From Ureibacillus endophyticus (GTDB lineage: Bacteria > Bacillota > Bacilli > Bacillales_A > Planococcaceae), in NCBI RefSeq assembly GCF_003628435.1, contig NZ_RBZN01000006.1, positions 1 to 64,000 of the forward strand: a stretch of DNA of 64,000 nt, written 5' to 3'. Below the pieces are notes generated by a model, which saw nothing but the letters and a program-made list of their open reading frames with translations, did not search any database and was not told where the DNA came from. Every line of letters begins with the position of its first letter. The stretch's first letter is position 1. A program made the translations under genes and the position numbers. Shown here in pieces: positions 42,651 to 52,038 of the stretch.

Positions 42651-44789
42651 ATGAATGGCAGGCATTATGCAGGGGTAATTTTTCTACTGATCGTTATTTT
42701 AGTAGCAAGTTCTCTAATGTTATTTGGAAAGAAGATAGAAGTAAATGCGGCATCCACAGTTCTTGTTAATCAACCATACATCGTTCATTTTTCAGAATCA
42801 CTAAAACAAGACAGTGTGAATAAGGGGGATGTGTATTTAGAAGATAATCAAGGTCATCGAGTAGAAGCCACAATATTATTACATGAAAATAGAAAATCGA
42901 TTTCAATTGCTAATACAAAACCAGGAAAATATGTCTTGCTTGTAGAGAAAAATGCATTTGAGGAGTCAAAAACAAAGGCAAAAAAGCAGAAAATTGAGTT
43001 TACAGTAATTGAAGAAATAGAACAAATTCAATCAATGAAAGATCTTGAAAATTTCTTTAAAGTAGCCTTATCTCGGGAAAAACGAAATTTAGAAAAAACT
43101 GAAATGACAATAGCTGAAGAAAGCGCTAATGTAGCTGCAGATAGAGGAAGTGGAGGCACGTCCCACTCCACAACGAATAATCAAGTTGAAGATATCGAAG
43201 AAGGAGACATTGTTGTAACAGACGGCCGATATATTTATTCAATCATTGAAAACGAAATTGTTATTACGGATGCTAATAATCCAAAATCATTAAAAGTAGT
43301 TAATAAAATTTCATTAGAGAAGAACAGTTATCCTACCCAATTAATGATTAAAGAAGATACATTAATCGTTATTATTGATCAATATCTCGAAATGAAAAAA
43401 GAGGATTATATTTCAGGAATTAGCATGACAAAAGCGGCATTTTATAATGTGAAAGATGCAAGTAATCCAAAATTAGTAAGGGAAGTAGCCCAAGATGGAT
43501 ACATGAATGGGGTTCGTTTGACTGATGGCATTTTGTATATCGTTACAAATAAAACACCTGATTATTGGATTATTACGGAGAAAGAGGATGTTGAACTACG
43601 ACCGTACGTATACGATAGTGCGGAAAGTGAATCCGTTCAACCAATGGATATAAAACAGTTATCCATTTTACCAGGCTCAATGGAACCAAGTTATACGATT
43701 ATATCTGCAATAGATGTAAAGAATTTCGAAAAAAGTGAAGTGAAAACAAAAGGATTTTTAGGGGGAAGTTCAACCCTTTATATGTCGAAAGAAGCGTTGT
43801 ACTTAACAGCATTCAATTATTTACCAGCAACAACTTTCAAATCTTCAAAAATGATAGCAACAGATATGATGATACTTCCAATGGCTACTGACACAGACAT
43901 CTATAAATTTGATATTAATGGGATGGATGTGAAGTTAGCAGCTACAACAACAATTAATGGAAGTATCCTTAATCAATTTTCAATGGATGAACATAATGGC
44001 TATTTCCGAGTTGCAGTAACTGAAGGTAATAGTTGGGGGGCAGGTGAACAAACTTCTAAAAATCATTTGTTCATATTTAACGACCAGTTGAAGAAAGTTG
44101 GAGAAGTAAAGGATTTAGCAAAAGGAGAGAAAATCTATTCTGTCCGTTTCATGGGCGAGAAAGCGTATATCGTTACCTTTAAGCAAATTGATCCACTATT
44201 TGTTATTGATTTAGAAAATCCAGAAAACCCTAAAGTGTTAGGGGAGCTAAAAATCCCTGGCTTCAGTAATTATCTACATCCATTAGATGAAAATCATTTA
44301 ATAGGATTTGGCTATGAAACGGAGTCGAGAGTTGATAGTTTTTCAAAGAAACCAATCGTAACAACTCCTGGAATGAAAGTGTCATTATTTGATGTAAGTG
44401 ACTTCTCCAATCCAAAAGAGCAAGATAGCGTTGTAATTGGCGGTCGTGGTACGTATTCAGATATCCAATATAACCACAAAGCATTATTTAGAAATGCTAA
44501 CTTAAATTATTACGGATTCCCTGTAACACTTTATGAAGCAAAAGGTGAGTATGAAGTTGCTTATAAAGGAACAGGGGCACTAATCTATGAGATTACAGCA
44601 GAAAAAGGGATTCAATTAAAAGGAAATCTCATTAAAAATGCACAAAAAGATGAGCAATATGAAGACTACAATTCAATGATTACACGCTTACTTTATATAG
44701 AGGGAGCTTTATACACAATCTCTCCAAAAGAAGTAAACAGTTATGATTTGAAGAGCTTTAAGAAACTGGGGAATGTAAAGATAAAATAA
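42651..44789 (+). CDS. Secreted/membrane-anchored beta-propeller protein
   Basis: 712-aa protein with an N-terminal signal anchor (about 6-28), a small beta domain (about 30-120), a Glu/Lys-rich linker, then a C-terminal beta-propeller (about 175-712) starting VEDIEEGDIVVTDGRYIYSIIEN. Matches the COG4880-type secreted proteins with a propeller distantly related to WD40. Function unknown. AGGAGCGAAG precedes the ATG. Confidence 0.85.
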   Translation: MNGRHYAGVIFLLIVILVASSLMLFGKKIEVNAASTVLVNQPYIVHFSESLKQDSVNKGDVYLEDNQGHRVEATILLHENRKSISIANTKPGKYVLLVEKNAFEESKTKAKKQKIEFTVIEEIEQIQSMKDLENFFKVALSREKRNLEKTEMTIAEESANVAADRGSGGTSHSTTNNQVEDIEEGDIVVTDGRYIYSIIENEIVITDANNPKSLKVVNKISLEKNSYPTQLMIKEDTLIVIIDQYLEMKKEDYISGISMTKAAFYNVKDASNPKLVREVAQDGYMNGVRLTDGILYIVTNKTPDYWIITEKEDVELRPYVYDSAESESVQPMDIKQLSILPGSMEPSYTIISAIDVKNFEKSEVKTKGFLGGSSTLYMSKEALYLTAFNYLPATTFKSSKMIATDMMILPMATDTDIYKFDINGMDVKLAATTTINGSILNQFSMDEHNGYFRVAVTEGNSWGAGEQTSKNHLFIFNDQLKKVGEVKDLAKGEKIYSVRFMGEKAYIVTFKQIDPLFVIDLENPENPKVLGELKIPGFSNYLHPLDENHLIGFGYETESRVDSFSKKPIVTTPGMKVSLFDVSDFSNPKEQDSVVIGGRGTYSDIQYNHKALFRNANLNYYGFPVTLYEAKGEYEVAYKGTGALIYEITAEKGIQLKGNLIKNAQKDEQYEDYNSMITRLLYIEGALYTISPKEVNSYDLKSFKKLGNVKIK

Positions 44790-44835
44790 AAAGAAGCCGA
44801 ATTGCAAGATTAACACTTGCAATTCGGCTTTTTAG
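44790..44835. terminator. Bidirectional terminator
   Basis: GCCGAATTGCAAG (44796-44808) pairs perfectly with CTTGCAATTCGGC (44816-44828), A-rich before and TTTTT after; shared with the convergent pdaC-like gene. Confidence 0.92.
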
Positions 44836-44836
44836 C

Positions 44837-46258
44837 TTACTTCTGGCTAGCAAGAATTTCACTAACTGTTACACATTCATATCCTTCTTTTTGTAAGTAG
44901 GCTAACACACTATCTAATCCATCTGCTGTAGATTGATGAATATCATGCATTAAAATGATTGCGTTGTTGTGTAAGTTGTTCTTCACCATTGGAAGTAATT
45001 TATTGGCATTTCGGTGTTTCCAATCCAACGTATCAATTGTCCACATGACAACAGGGACATCGATTAAATCGGTTACTCGTTTGTTTTTAGCCCCATATGG
45101 AGGACGGAAAACCGTTGGATATTGACCTATTGCTTTATAAATGGCATCGTCCGTTGAATCAAGTTGTGACATTACTTGTTTTGAAGTCAGGCTAGTCAGT
45201 TTTGGATGATTCCATGTATGATTGCCAATTTCATGACCACTATTATAGATATCTTTTACTAGTTTTGTATTGTTTGGAACACGACGCCCTACCATAAAGA
45301 ACGTAGCTTTTGCATCGTACTTGTTCAATGTTTTTAAGATTTGTCTTGTAACTTTCTCATGTGGACCATCATCAAATGTTAAAGCAACACGTTTACCTGT
45401 TCCAGTTGGTTTAACAGGTATGATAGTTTCTTTACTTATCGCACTTGTTCTAAAGGAATCTGCCAATATTGGATTTAAATAAGACATAGGAACGATAACC
45501 GTTGGAGTGCCGGCTGAAGGATCAGCAATTTCTCCACTATTATAGTAAACAACCAAACGGTCATTAATAATAGCTAAACGTTTATAGTTTTTCCAATAAG
45601 GAGCAGTACTACTATCCAGTTTATCTGTATAAACGTTCTTGCCTAAGTTTTTAGTAAGTTGATTTTTCACGTACTTTGAAAAAACTTCTAAATTCTCAGT
45701 TTTCTGATTGAATAATTGATAAGTGCTAACAAGCTCACCTGAATGGTTATTGAAAATATAAGTTTGATATGAAATGTCATAGTTAGCTTGATCGACTGTT
45801 AATTTATTTTTAAAAACAATAGAATAGTAGCTGTTATTATGTTCGTGAATGTCTAAAAATAACTGATATTTACCTACGACATCTTTATCCGGATGAGCAT
45901 TTTTATAAAGTCGAACGGCATTAAAATAATTTTCCTTTGATTTAGTTATGTATTGTGAAATCTCTTTATTTACTTGTTCGAATTTCGTTTTTGGATAGTA
46001 AAGAGTATAAGGCATTGTAGGATCTTCAGAAGTCTCTGTCACAATTTGAATATCTTCAAATTCAGATTTAGTTTCTGATAATAACTTTTGTGTATCATTA
46101 ACGATTTCACCTTTTGTCTTGGCAGAAATGGAACTCTGAAACTTTGAATCTCCGTTTGTAAAAATAAATATTCCAATTAAAACCGTGAGTGTGAAGATTG
46201 AGCTAACCAATACATAATCTACCCACGAACGATGCTTTTTTTGACGATCGTTATTCAA
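44837..46258 (-). CDS. pdaC: Polysaccharide deacetylase, PdaC-like
   Basis: 473-aa type-II membrane-anchored protein: TM at about 14-32, a DUF4163/DUF3298-like region (about 60-265) and a NodB deacetylase domain (about 285-473). NodB motifs: VALTFDDGPHE (catalytic Asp), GNHTWNHPKL (metal His pair), FRPPYGAKN, DTLDWKH and IILMHDIHQ. The same order and length as B. subtilis PdaC (about 467 aa), which deacetylates MurNAc in peptidoglycan. It acts outside the membrane. Confidence 0.88.
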   Translation of the reverse strand: MNNDRQKKHRSWVDYVLVSSIFTLTVLIGIFIFTNGDSKFQSSISAKTKGEIVNDTQKLLSETKSEFEDIQIVTETSEDPTMPYTLYYPKTKFEQVNKEISQYITKSKENYFNAVRLYKNAHPDKDVVGKYQLFLDIHEHNNSYYSIVFKNKLTVDQANYDISYQTYIFNNHSGELVSTYQLFNQKTENLEVFSKYVKNQLTKNLGKNVYTDKLDSSTAPYWKNYKRLAIINDRLVVYYNSGEIADPSAGTPTVIVPMSYLNPILADSFRTSAISKETIIPVKPTGTGKRVALTFDDGPHEKVTRQILKTLNKYDAKATFFMVGRRVPNNTKLVKDIYNSGHEIGNHTWNHPKLTSLTSKQVMSQLDSTDDAIYKAIGQYPTVFRPPYGAKNKRVTDLIDVPVVMWTIDTLDWKHRNANKLLPMVKNNLHNNAIILMHDIHQSTADGLDSVLAYLQKEGYECVTVSEILASQK

Positions 46259-46391
46259 CGAAACTACACTCCTTTTGTTTTATTGTTGTCAGAATTCCTA
46301 CACTTAATTAAAATTGAGAAAAGTATGTAATGAGATTTACGTTTCTGTTCGATAATATGAGCATGGAGAAAAAAGGAGATTAACACACGCA

Positions 46392-47144
46392 ATGGAAACT
46401 AAAGAACAGAATTATGAAATGGCTCTCGATACGTTTTTGCTAGCGGGCAAAATTATGATGGAAAGCGGTGCGGAAACATATCGAGTAGAAGATACAATGC
46501 TCCGAATGGCACGCTCCCAATCAATCGAGGATGCACAAAGTTATGTAACACCAACAGGAATTATCCTATCGCTGGGAAGAAGGCAGATTACGAAAATAAC
46601 TTCCATTTCGACTAGAATTACTGATTTACACAAAATAGCCAAAGTGAATAGTGTTTCTCGTAAGCTCTCAAGTAAAATAATAACATTAGAAGAAGCATAT
46701 GACGAGTTGCGAAAGATACAAAAAACAAATTATTTTTTACCCGTCCATCTTCAAATTTTAGCCGCGGCGATTGCAAGTAGTTGTTTTATGGTTTTATTTA
46801 ATGGATTGTGGTCAGATATACCTGCAGCTTTTGTCGCGGGTGGGGTAGGATACTTTGTAGTAATAATTATTCAGGATATGACAAAAGTTAAGTTTTTCTC
46901 AGAATTCTTTGCCTCCCTCGTAGTAGGATTCATCGCCTCATTAGCTGTTCATTTTGATTTAGGAAGTGAAATGGATAAAATCATTGTCGGTAGTGTAATG
47001 CCACTTGTTCCAGGGGTATTAATTACAAACGCAGTACGAGACTTGATGGCTGGCCATTTTACAGCGGGTATTGCAAAAGGTACTGAGGCATTTCTGACTG
47101 CATTTGCAATCGGTTCGGGTATTGCGATTGTGGTAGCATTTTAA
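46392..47144 (+). CDS. Threonine/serine exporter, ThrE N-terminal half (YjjP-like)
   Basis: 250-aa protein. Cytoplasmic N-terminus with AGKIMMESGAETYRVEDTMLRMA, then about five membrane helices with VGSVMPLVPGVLITNAVRDLMAGH. This is the DUF1212/YjjP half of a ThrE exporter. It pairs with the next gene 12 bases downstream (YjjB half), a split form of the single-chain ThrE. AAAAGGAG precedes the ATG. Confidence 0.88.
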   Translation: METKEQNYEMALDTFLLAGKIMMESGAETYRVEDTMLRMARSQSIEDAQSYVTPTGIILSLGRRQITKITSISTRITDLHKIAKVNSVSRKLSSKIITLEEAYDELRKIQKTNYFLPVHLQILAAAIASSCFMVLFNGLWSDIPAAFVAGGVGYFVVIIIQDMTKVKFFSEFFASLVVGFIASLAVHFDLGSEMDKIIVGSVMPLVPGVLITNAVRDLMAGHFTAGIAKGTEAFLTAFAIGSGIAIVVAF

Positions 47145-47156
47145 GGAGACGTTGCA

Positions 47157-47654
47157 ATGGAAATCTTTCTACAATTATTATTTAGTTTTATTTTCACAGC
47201 ATGTTTTGGTGTGATTTTCAACGCACCTACAAAGGCGATTCCTTATTGTGGATTAGTAGGGTCAATAGGGTGGATAGTATACTACGTTCTAATGGACTAT
47301 GGGGTAACAACAGAAGTGCAATCATCTTTTATAGGAGCATTTATTGTTGCAATTGTTGCTCAGGTTTTTGCTCGTCGATTTAAAATGCCTATGATAATTT
47401 TTAACGTATCAGGAATTATACCTCTCGTTCCAGGGGGTATCGCTTATAATACTATGCGAAATATAGTAGAACTAGACTATAACCTAGGTATTCAAAATGG
47501 TATGCGTGCTTTTATGATTTCAGGCGCAATTGCAATGGGACTCGTTTTTGCTGAGGTAATTATTCAATTAGTAATGCGTATGTTTAATAAAGGGAAAACG
47601 TCAATGCAAACTTACGCAAGGGCTAAACGAAGAGAAAAAGGGGGACATCTATAA
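47157..47654 (+). CDS. Threonine/serine exporter, ThrE C-terminal half (YjjB-like)
   Basis: 165-aa protein with four to five membrane helices and the YjjB/DUF3815 signature FNVSGIIPLVPGGIAYNTMRNIVE. Second half of the split exporter. AAGGAGACG precedes the ATG. Its last codons form the left arm of the terminator at 47640-47672. Confidence 0.88.
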   Translation: MEIFLQLLFSFIFTACFGVIFNAPTKAIPYCGLVGSIGWIVYYVLMDYGVTTEVQSSFIGAFIVAIVAQVFARRFKMPMIIFNVSGIIPLVPGGIAYNTMRNIVELDYNLGIQNGMRAFMISGAIAMGLVFAEVIIQLVMRMFNKGKTSMQTYARAKRREKGGHL

Positions 47655-47672
47655 TTGAGATGTCCCTTTAAT
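47640..47672 (+). terminator. Terminator overlapping the end of the YjjB-like gene
   Basis: GGGACATCT pairs with AGATGTCCC and runs into TTTAATAA. Confidence 0.75.
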
Positions 47673-47718
47673 AATGGAGTAAGGTTTAGCGCATATTGAG
47701 CCCTAGCAAAGTATATTT

Positions 47719-49734
47719 TTAAACCGTAGCTACAAGATTGCTTACTTCTAATTCAGTAATAGGTTTACTAATTAGGAAGCCTTGTATCGCATCGCAACCA
47801 TATTGTTCTAGTAAATTTCTTTGTTCAATTGTTTCAACGCCTTCTGCTAAAACAATTAAGTTCATAGATTTACCAAACTGAACCATCCCGTTAATTAATC
47901 GTTGTGTCTTCTCAGATTGTAACAAGGAACCAATAAAGGCTTGGTCAATTTTTAAAATACTTATTGGTAAGAGCTGCATATAACGGAATGAGGCATAACC
48001 AGTTCCAAAATCGTCTAGTACAAATACAATTCCTGCATTTTCAAGTTTACGCATTTGATTAATGATGGATGTTTCAGCCTCAGCTTCTAATGCAAACTTT
48101 TCAGTAATTTCAATTTGAATTAAATTTGCAGGACAACCTGTTTTCTCCAAAGTGTTTAATATTGACTTTGCCATGTTTTTATCACGGAATTCGCGAACAG
48201 ATAGGTTAATACTTACCTTTAAATTTAACCCCTCATTTTTCCATTTAGCAGCTTGCTTACAAGCTTCTTCAATTACAAAGGAACCAATATTATTAATTAA
48301 ACCTGACTCCTCTGCAATCGGGATTAATTCATCTGGAGATACTACGCCAACTTCTTCATCTTCCCAACGAACAAGGGCTTCTACAGCGATAATATCTCCA
48401 GTTTGAAGATCCACTTGTGGTTGGTAAAGTACTTTAAGATTTTTCTGATCAAGTGCAAGTAATAATCGTTTCTCAATTACAGAACGACGATTTAAAGCTT
48501 TATGTGTTTCGCTTGATAGTGAAAGTATACTGTCTCCACCGGCTTCACGGACGTTTGCTATTGTTGCAAGGGATGCTTTCATTAATTGGGCAAAGTTCGA
48601 TTGATCTTGTGGTGAATGAGTAATACCGCCACTAATAGAAATAGGGACTGCCATATTTCCAATATAAATAGGGTTTTGCTTTAGGTATGTTAAGAACCCT
48701 TGAATAAACCATTCGCCTAAAGGAGTAATCACTACAAAGTCATTTTCATTAATGCGAGCCATTAAACTGTCTTGGAAATAAATTTTCATACGTTTTGTAA
48801 ACTCAACAATTAAATTATGATCTAATTGATTACTATGGAGTTCTCGCAATGTATAAAATTTATCGATACTCAGATAAACAAATAAGAAATGACGACCTTC
48901 TTCAATCATATCCGTCACGATATTTTCAAGACGGTGAACATTCATAAGTCCTGTTTCTGTATCAATATATGCGATTTTTTCCAACTGTAATGTTAATTTC
49001 TTTTCATTTGTTATATCTTTTTCGATTAAAATGTAACGGTAATTTTGCTCTATATGAGAATAAGTGGGGATTGCTGTTAAATGGACCCAATACAATAGAC
49101 CATCCTTTGTAATCTTTTCGACTTCGCCTTCCCATATTTCTCCTGAATTTATTGTCTGCCAAATAGTTTCAACGATTTCAGCACTTTCAGCTGTCTCGGG
49201 AAAGAGTTGCCAAAACGTTTTTCCTATTATGCGTTTAGGTGTCCAATGACTTGTTTTTAAAAAGGCTTGGTTACCATGTGTAATAAATCCTTCTGCATCC
49301 AAGTTGACTACCATAAAAGTTGAAAGAAGGCCATTTTTTAAATCTATTAACTCCTGTGATGTATCATCTGCACGAGTCATCATTTCATCTAGTAAGCATG
49401 TGACTAAAATAGAGGATTCATTTTCTAATTCACATGGTGTTGTAATTAACGTAGCCATCATAAATGTATCGTCACTTGTTACCAATTGAACTTGTTCAAA
49501 ACGAAGTTGTTCTTTTCCAAGTAATATTCGATTCCATGATTCTTCAGGTAAGGATGATAATAAACTATTGTTCAGATAATCTTTTGCGAATTCATTATTA
49601 GAATAACCGAAATATTTAGTGCATAGATCGTTTGAAACAGTTACTATTCCTTGTGTATTTAGTACAAAAGTCGGGAAGGGAGCAAATGTTACTATTTCTT
49701 TACTAATTTTATAAGATGTATTTTCACGGCTCAT
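47719..49734 (-). CDS. PAS-GGDEF-EAL protein, probable c-di-GMP phosphodiesterase
   Basis: 671-aa cytoplasmic protein: two PAS domains (about 10-115 and 125-250), a GGDEF domain (about 260-420) and an EAL domain (about 430-670). The GGDEF motif is degenerate (MARINENDFVV where SGGDEF is expected), so no cyclase activity is expected. The EAL site looks intact: AVEALVRW, NLSVREF, ITEKFAL, LDDFGTGYASF, LKIDQAF, EGVET. It would hydrolyse cyclic di-GMP under PAS control. The ATG giving MSRENTSY is preceded by AAGGAGAAGG. Confidence 0.9.
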   Translation of the reverse strand: MSRENTSYKISKEIVTFAPFPTFVLNTQGIVTVSNDLCTKYFGYSNNEFAKDYLNNSLLSSLPEESWNRILLGKEQLRFEQVQLVTSDDTFMMATLITTPCELENESSILVTCLLDEMMTRADDTSQELIDLKNGLLSTFMVVNLDAEGFITHGNQAFLKTSHWTPKRIIGKTFWQLFPETAESAEIVETIWQTINSGEIWEGEVEKITKDGLLYWVHLTAIPTYSHIEQNYRYILIEKDITNEKKLTLQLEKIAYIDTETGLMNVHRLENIVTDMIEEGRHFLFVYLSIDKFYTLRELHSNQLDHNLIVEFTKRMKIYFQDSLMARINENDFVVITPLGEWFIQGFLTYLKQNPIYIGNMAVPISISGGITHSPQDQSNFAQLMKASLATIANVREAGGDSILSLSSETHKALNRRSVIEKRLLLALDQKNLKVLYQPQVDLQTGDIIAVEALVRWEDEEVGVVSPDELIPIAEESGLINNIGSFVIEEACKQAAKWKNEGLNLKVSINLSVREFRDKNMAKSILNTLEKTGCPANLIQIEITEKFALEAEAETSIINQMRKLENAGIVFVLDDFGTGYASFRYMQLLPISILKIDQAFIGSLLQSEKTQRLINGMVQFGKSMNLIVLAEGVETIEQRNLLEQYGCDAIQGFLISKPITELEVSNLVATV

Positions 49735-50310
49735 AACTAACCTTCTCCTTAAAAATCGTATATTCATACTATTATTATAAAGTTATTGTAGCGAATAGTC
49801 ATTATCTATCTATTATTAAGATTTTGATAATAATTGAATGAGGTACTAAAGTACTGAGAGTGTTCCTAAATTGTTAAATAAATGTCATTTTAAAATACGA
49901 TTTTAGAATGGGGGGTGAATTGGGTATAGGATGGAGGAGGATATTATTAGTAAGTCTTATATTGTGATTATAGGGTCTATAGAACTATTTGTTCGAAAGA
50001 GGAAATTGGAAATTTTAAGTATATATGTATCGTATTAAAGCTTTGATTCTTAACGATAAAAGATAGTTACATACGGTGTTATAATCAGAAAAAATAAATG
50101 TAATATATTCTTGCTTAAAGTTATCATTTCTATCTATGTTTTCAATGGAATAAAACGATTAGTTGTATGGGTATAGGCAGAAAATTACAATTTAGTTTTT
50201 AAATATGAACAAAGTGTAAACGAAGATAACTATCAATTCACTACACGTTTTCTATATTAAAAGGTGTATAGTTGGTTTATAATGCGTGTTTATCTATTGG
50301 GAGTGAGATA
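49735..50310. other. Intergenic region between divergent EAL and ABC genes
   Basis: About 575 bases with divergent promoters expected. I see no riboswitch core. A 35-codon ATG frame at about 49931 overlaps a GGAGGAGG but has no site of its own; I do not call it. Confidence 0.4.
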
Positions 50311-52038
50311 GTGAGAACAGTATTTTCATTTATAAAACCGTATAAAGTACCAGCAATTATAGCGCTATGTTTAATGTTAATGGAGTTAGCAGTAGAGCTT
50401 GTACAGCCGCTAATCATTGGGAAAATTATTGATGACGGTATCGTGGCGAACGATATGAATAGCATTGCTATCTGGGGCTTAACCTTACTTGGCTTAGCAT
50501 TTTTAGCCTTTACAAGTGGTGTTATTAATTCGTATTTCAGCGCCCATGCAGCACAAAGTTTTGCTTTTGATTTAAGAAATGCACTTTTTAGTAAAATACA
50601 ATCCTTTACAATGGCAACTTATTTGAAGTTTCCTACATCAGGATTAATTACGAGATTAACAAGTGATGTACAACAAGTACAAACCGTCTTTTTTATGAGT
50701 TTACGGATTATGATGCGTGTACCACTTATGGTAATCGGAAGCTTAATTATGGTGTTTTTCGTAAATTCAAAAATGGCATTATTTTTAATGATTGGTGCAC
50801 CAATATCTTTTTTATTTTTATTCTTCATTGTGAAAAAAGGCGTACGTTCTTTTGCGCAAGTTCAAAGAAGATTGGATAAAGTTAATCGTGTTTTACAGGA
50901 AAATTTACAAGGCATTCGGTTAGTAAAAGCTTATATGCGTTTAAGTTATGAAGGTAATCGATTCGAACAAGTTGCAGGCCACTTAAAAACGGATACAGTA
51001 AAAGCTTTACGAATTATGGAAATCATTATGCCTGTGCTACTTTTTGTTATGAATGGAAGTCTTCTTATTGCCATTTGGTTTGGGGCAATTGATGTTAAAA
51101 ATGGCCATGCTCAAGTTGGGGAGTTAGTTGCAGTTGTTAACTACGCTTTACGTATGACTGGTTCATTTTCAATGTTTGCCTTCATTATTAATGCGTTTTC
51201 TCGTGCGAAAGCTTCTGCAGAGCGAATGGAGGAAATATTAATTGTAGAACATGGAACGGAAACTAAATCCTTTGAAGTAAACAACTTGGTGGAACATAAA
51301 GTAGGGTCAATACAATTTGACAAAGTTTCGTTTAACTATCCAAATTCAGATCGGCAAATATTAAATAATGTATCCTTTACTGTAATGGAAGGGGAAAAAC
51401 TCGCCATTATGGGAGCAACAGGGTCAGGAAAGTCTACATTATTAGATTTACTGCCACGTTTCTATGATGTCACATCAGGAACCATATTCATTAATGGTCG
51501 AGACATAAAAGAATGGCCTTTAGAAAGATTGAGAGCTATGTTTGGTTATGTACCTCAACAGTCGATGCTCTTTACAGGTTCCATATCTGAGAATGTTCGT
51601 TGGGGTAAACAAGATGCAGAACTAAATGAAATCATAAATGCAACGACTAAGGCGCAAATTCATAACACACTAGAAAATCTTCCGAATAAATACGAAACTC
51701 GGGTTGGACAAAAAGGCGTTAATCTTTCGGGAGGACAAAAACAAAGATTATCCATAGCCCGGGCACTAATTCGCAAGCCACCAATTTTAATATTGGATGA
51801 TAGTACGAGTGCATTAGATATAAAAACGGAGGCTGCTTTTTGGGAGGATATAAGGGACGAACAGGCTACGATGTTTGTGGTTACTCAAAAGGTGCGTACT
51901 GCAAAAGAAGCAGATAAAATTTTATTGCTCAATGAAGGACAAGTTATCGCCTTTGGAACCCATGAGAAATTAATGCAAATGAGTGAAGAATATAGACAAA
52001 TAGCAAAATCTCAAGCAGAACAGGTAGGTGAATCGTAA
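50311..52038 (+). CDS. Heterodimeric ABC exporter, subunit with degenerate catalytic site
   Basis: 575-aa half transporter: six-helix exporter domain (about 1-310) and ATPase domain (about 335-575) with Walker A GATGSGKST, signature LSGGQKQR and Walker B LILDDSTSALD. The usual catalytic Glu after Walker B is Asp, as in the degenerate half of heterodimers such as YheI or BmrC. GTG 50311 follows GGGAGTGA. Its stop overlaps the next gene's start (TAATG). Probably a multidrug or lipid exporter. Confidence 0.9.
   Translation: MRTVFSFIKPYKVPAIIALCLMLMELAVELVQPLIIGKIIDDGIVANDMNSIAIWGLTLLGLAFLAFTSGVINSYFSAHAAQSFAFDLRNALFSKIQSFTMATYLKFPTSGLITRLTSDVQQVQTVFFMSLRIMMRVPLMVIGSLIMVFFVNSKMALFLMIGAPISFLFLFFIVKKGVRSFAQVQRRLDKVNRVLQENLQGIRLVKAYMRLSYEGNRFEQVAGHLKTDTVKALRIMEIIMPVLLFVMNGSLLIAIWFGAIDVKNGHAQVGELVAVVNYALRMTGSFSMFAFIINAFSRAKASAERMEEILIVEHGTETKSFEVNNLVEHKVGSIQFDKVSFNYPNSDRQILNNVSFTVMEGEKLAIMGATGSGKSTLLDLLPRFYDVTSGTIFINGRDIKEWPLERLRAMFGYVPQQSMLFTGSISENVRWGKQDAELNEIINATTKAQIHNTLENLPNKYETRVGQKGVNLSGGQKQRLSIARALIRKPPILILDDSTSALDIKTEAAFWEDIRDEQATMFVVTQKVRTAKEADKILLLNEGQVIAFGTHEKLMQMSEEYRQIAKSQAEQVGES

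Noticed and set aside
49931-50038. 35-codon ATG frame before the ABC operon
   Set aside because: The ATG overlaps the only GGAGGAGG, leaving no ribosome binding site, and no terminator follows.
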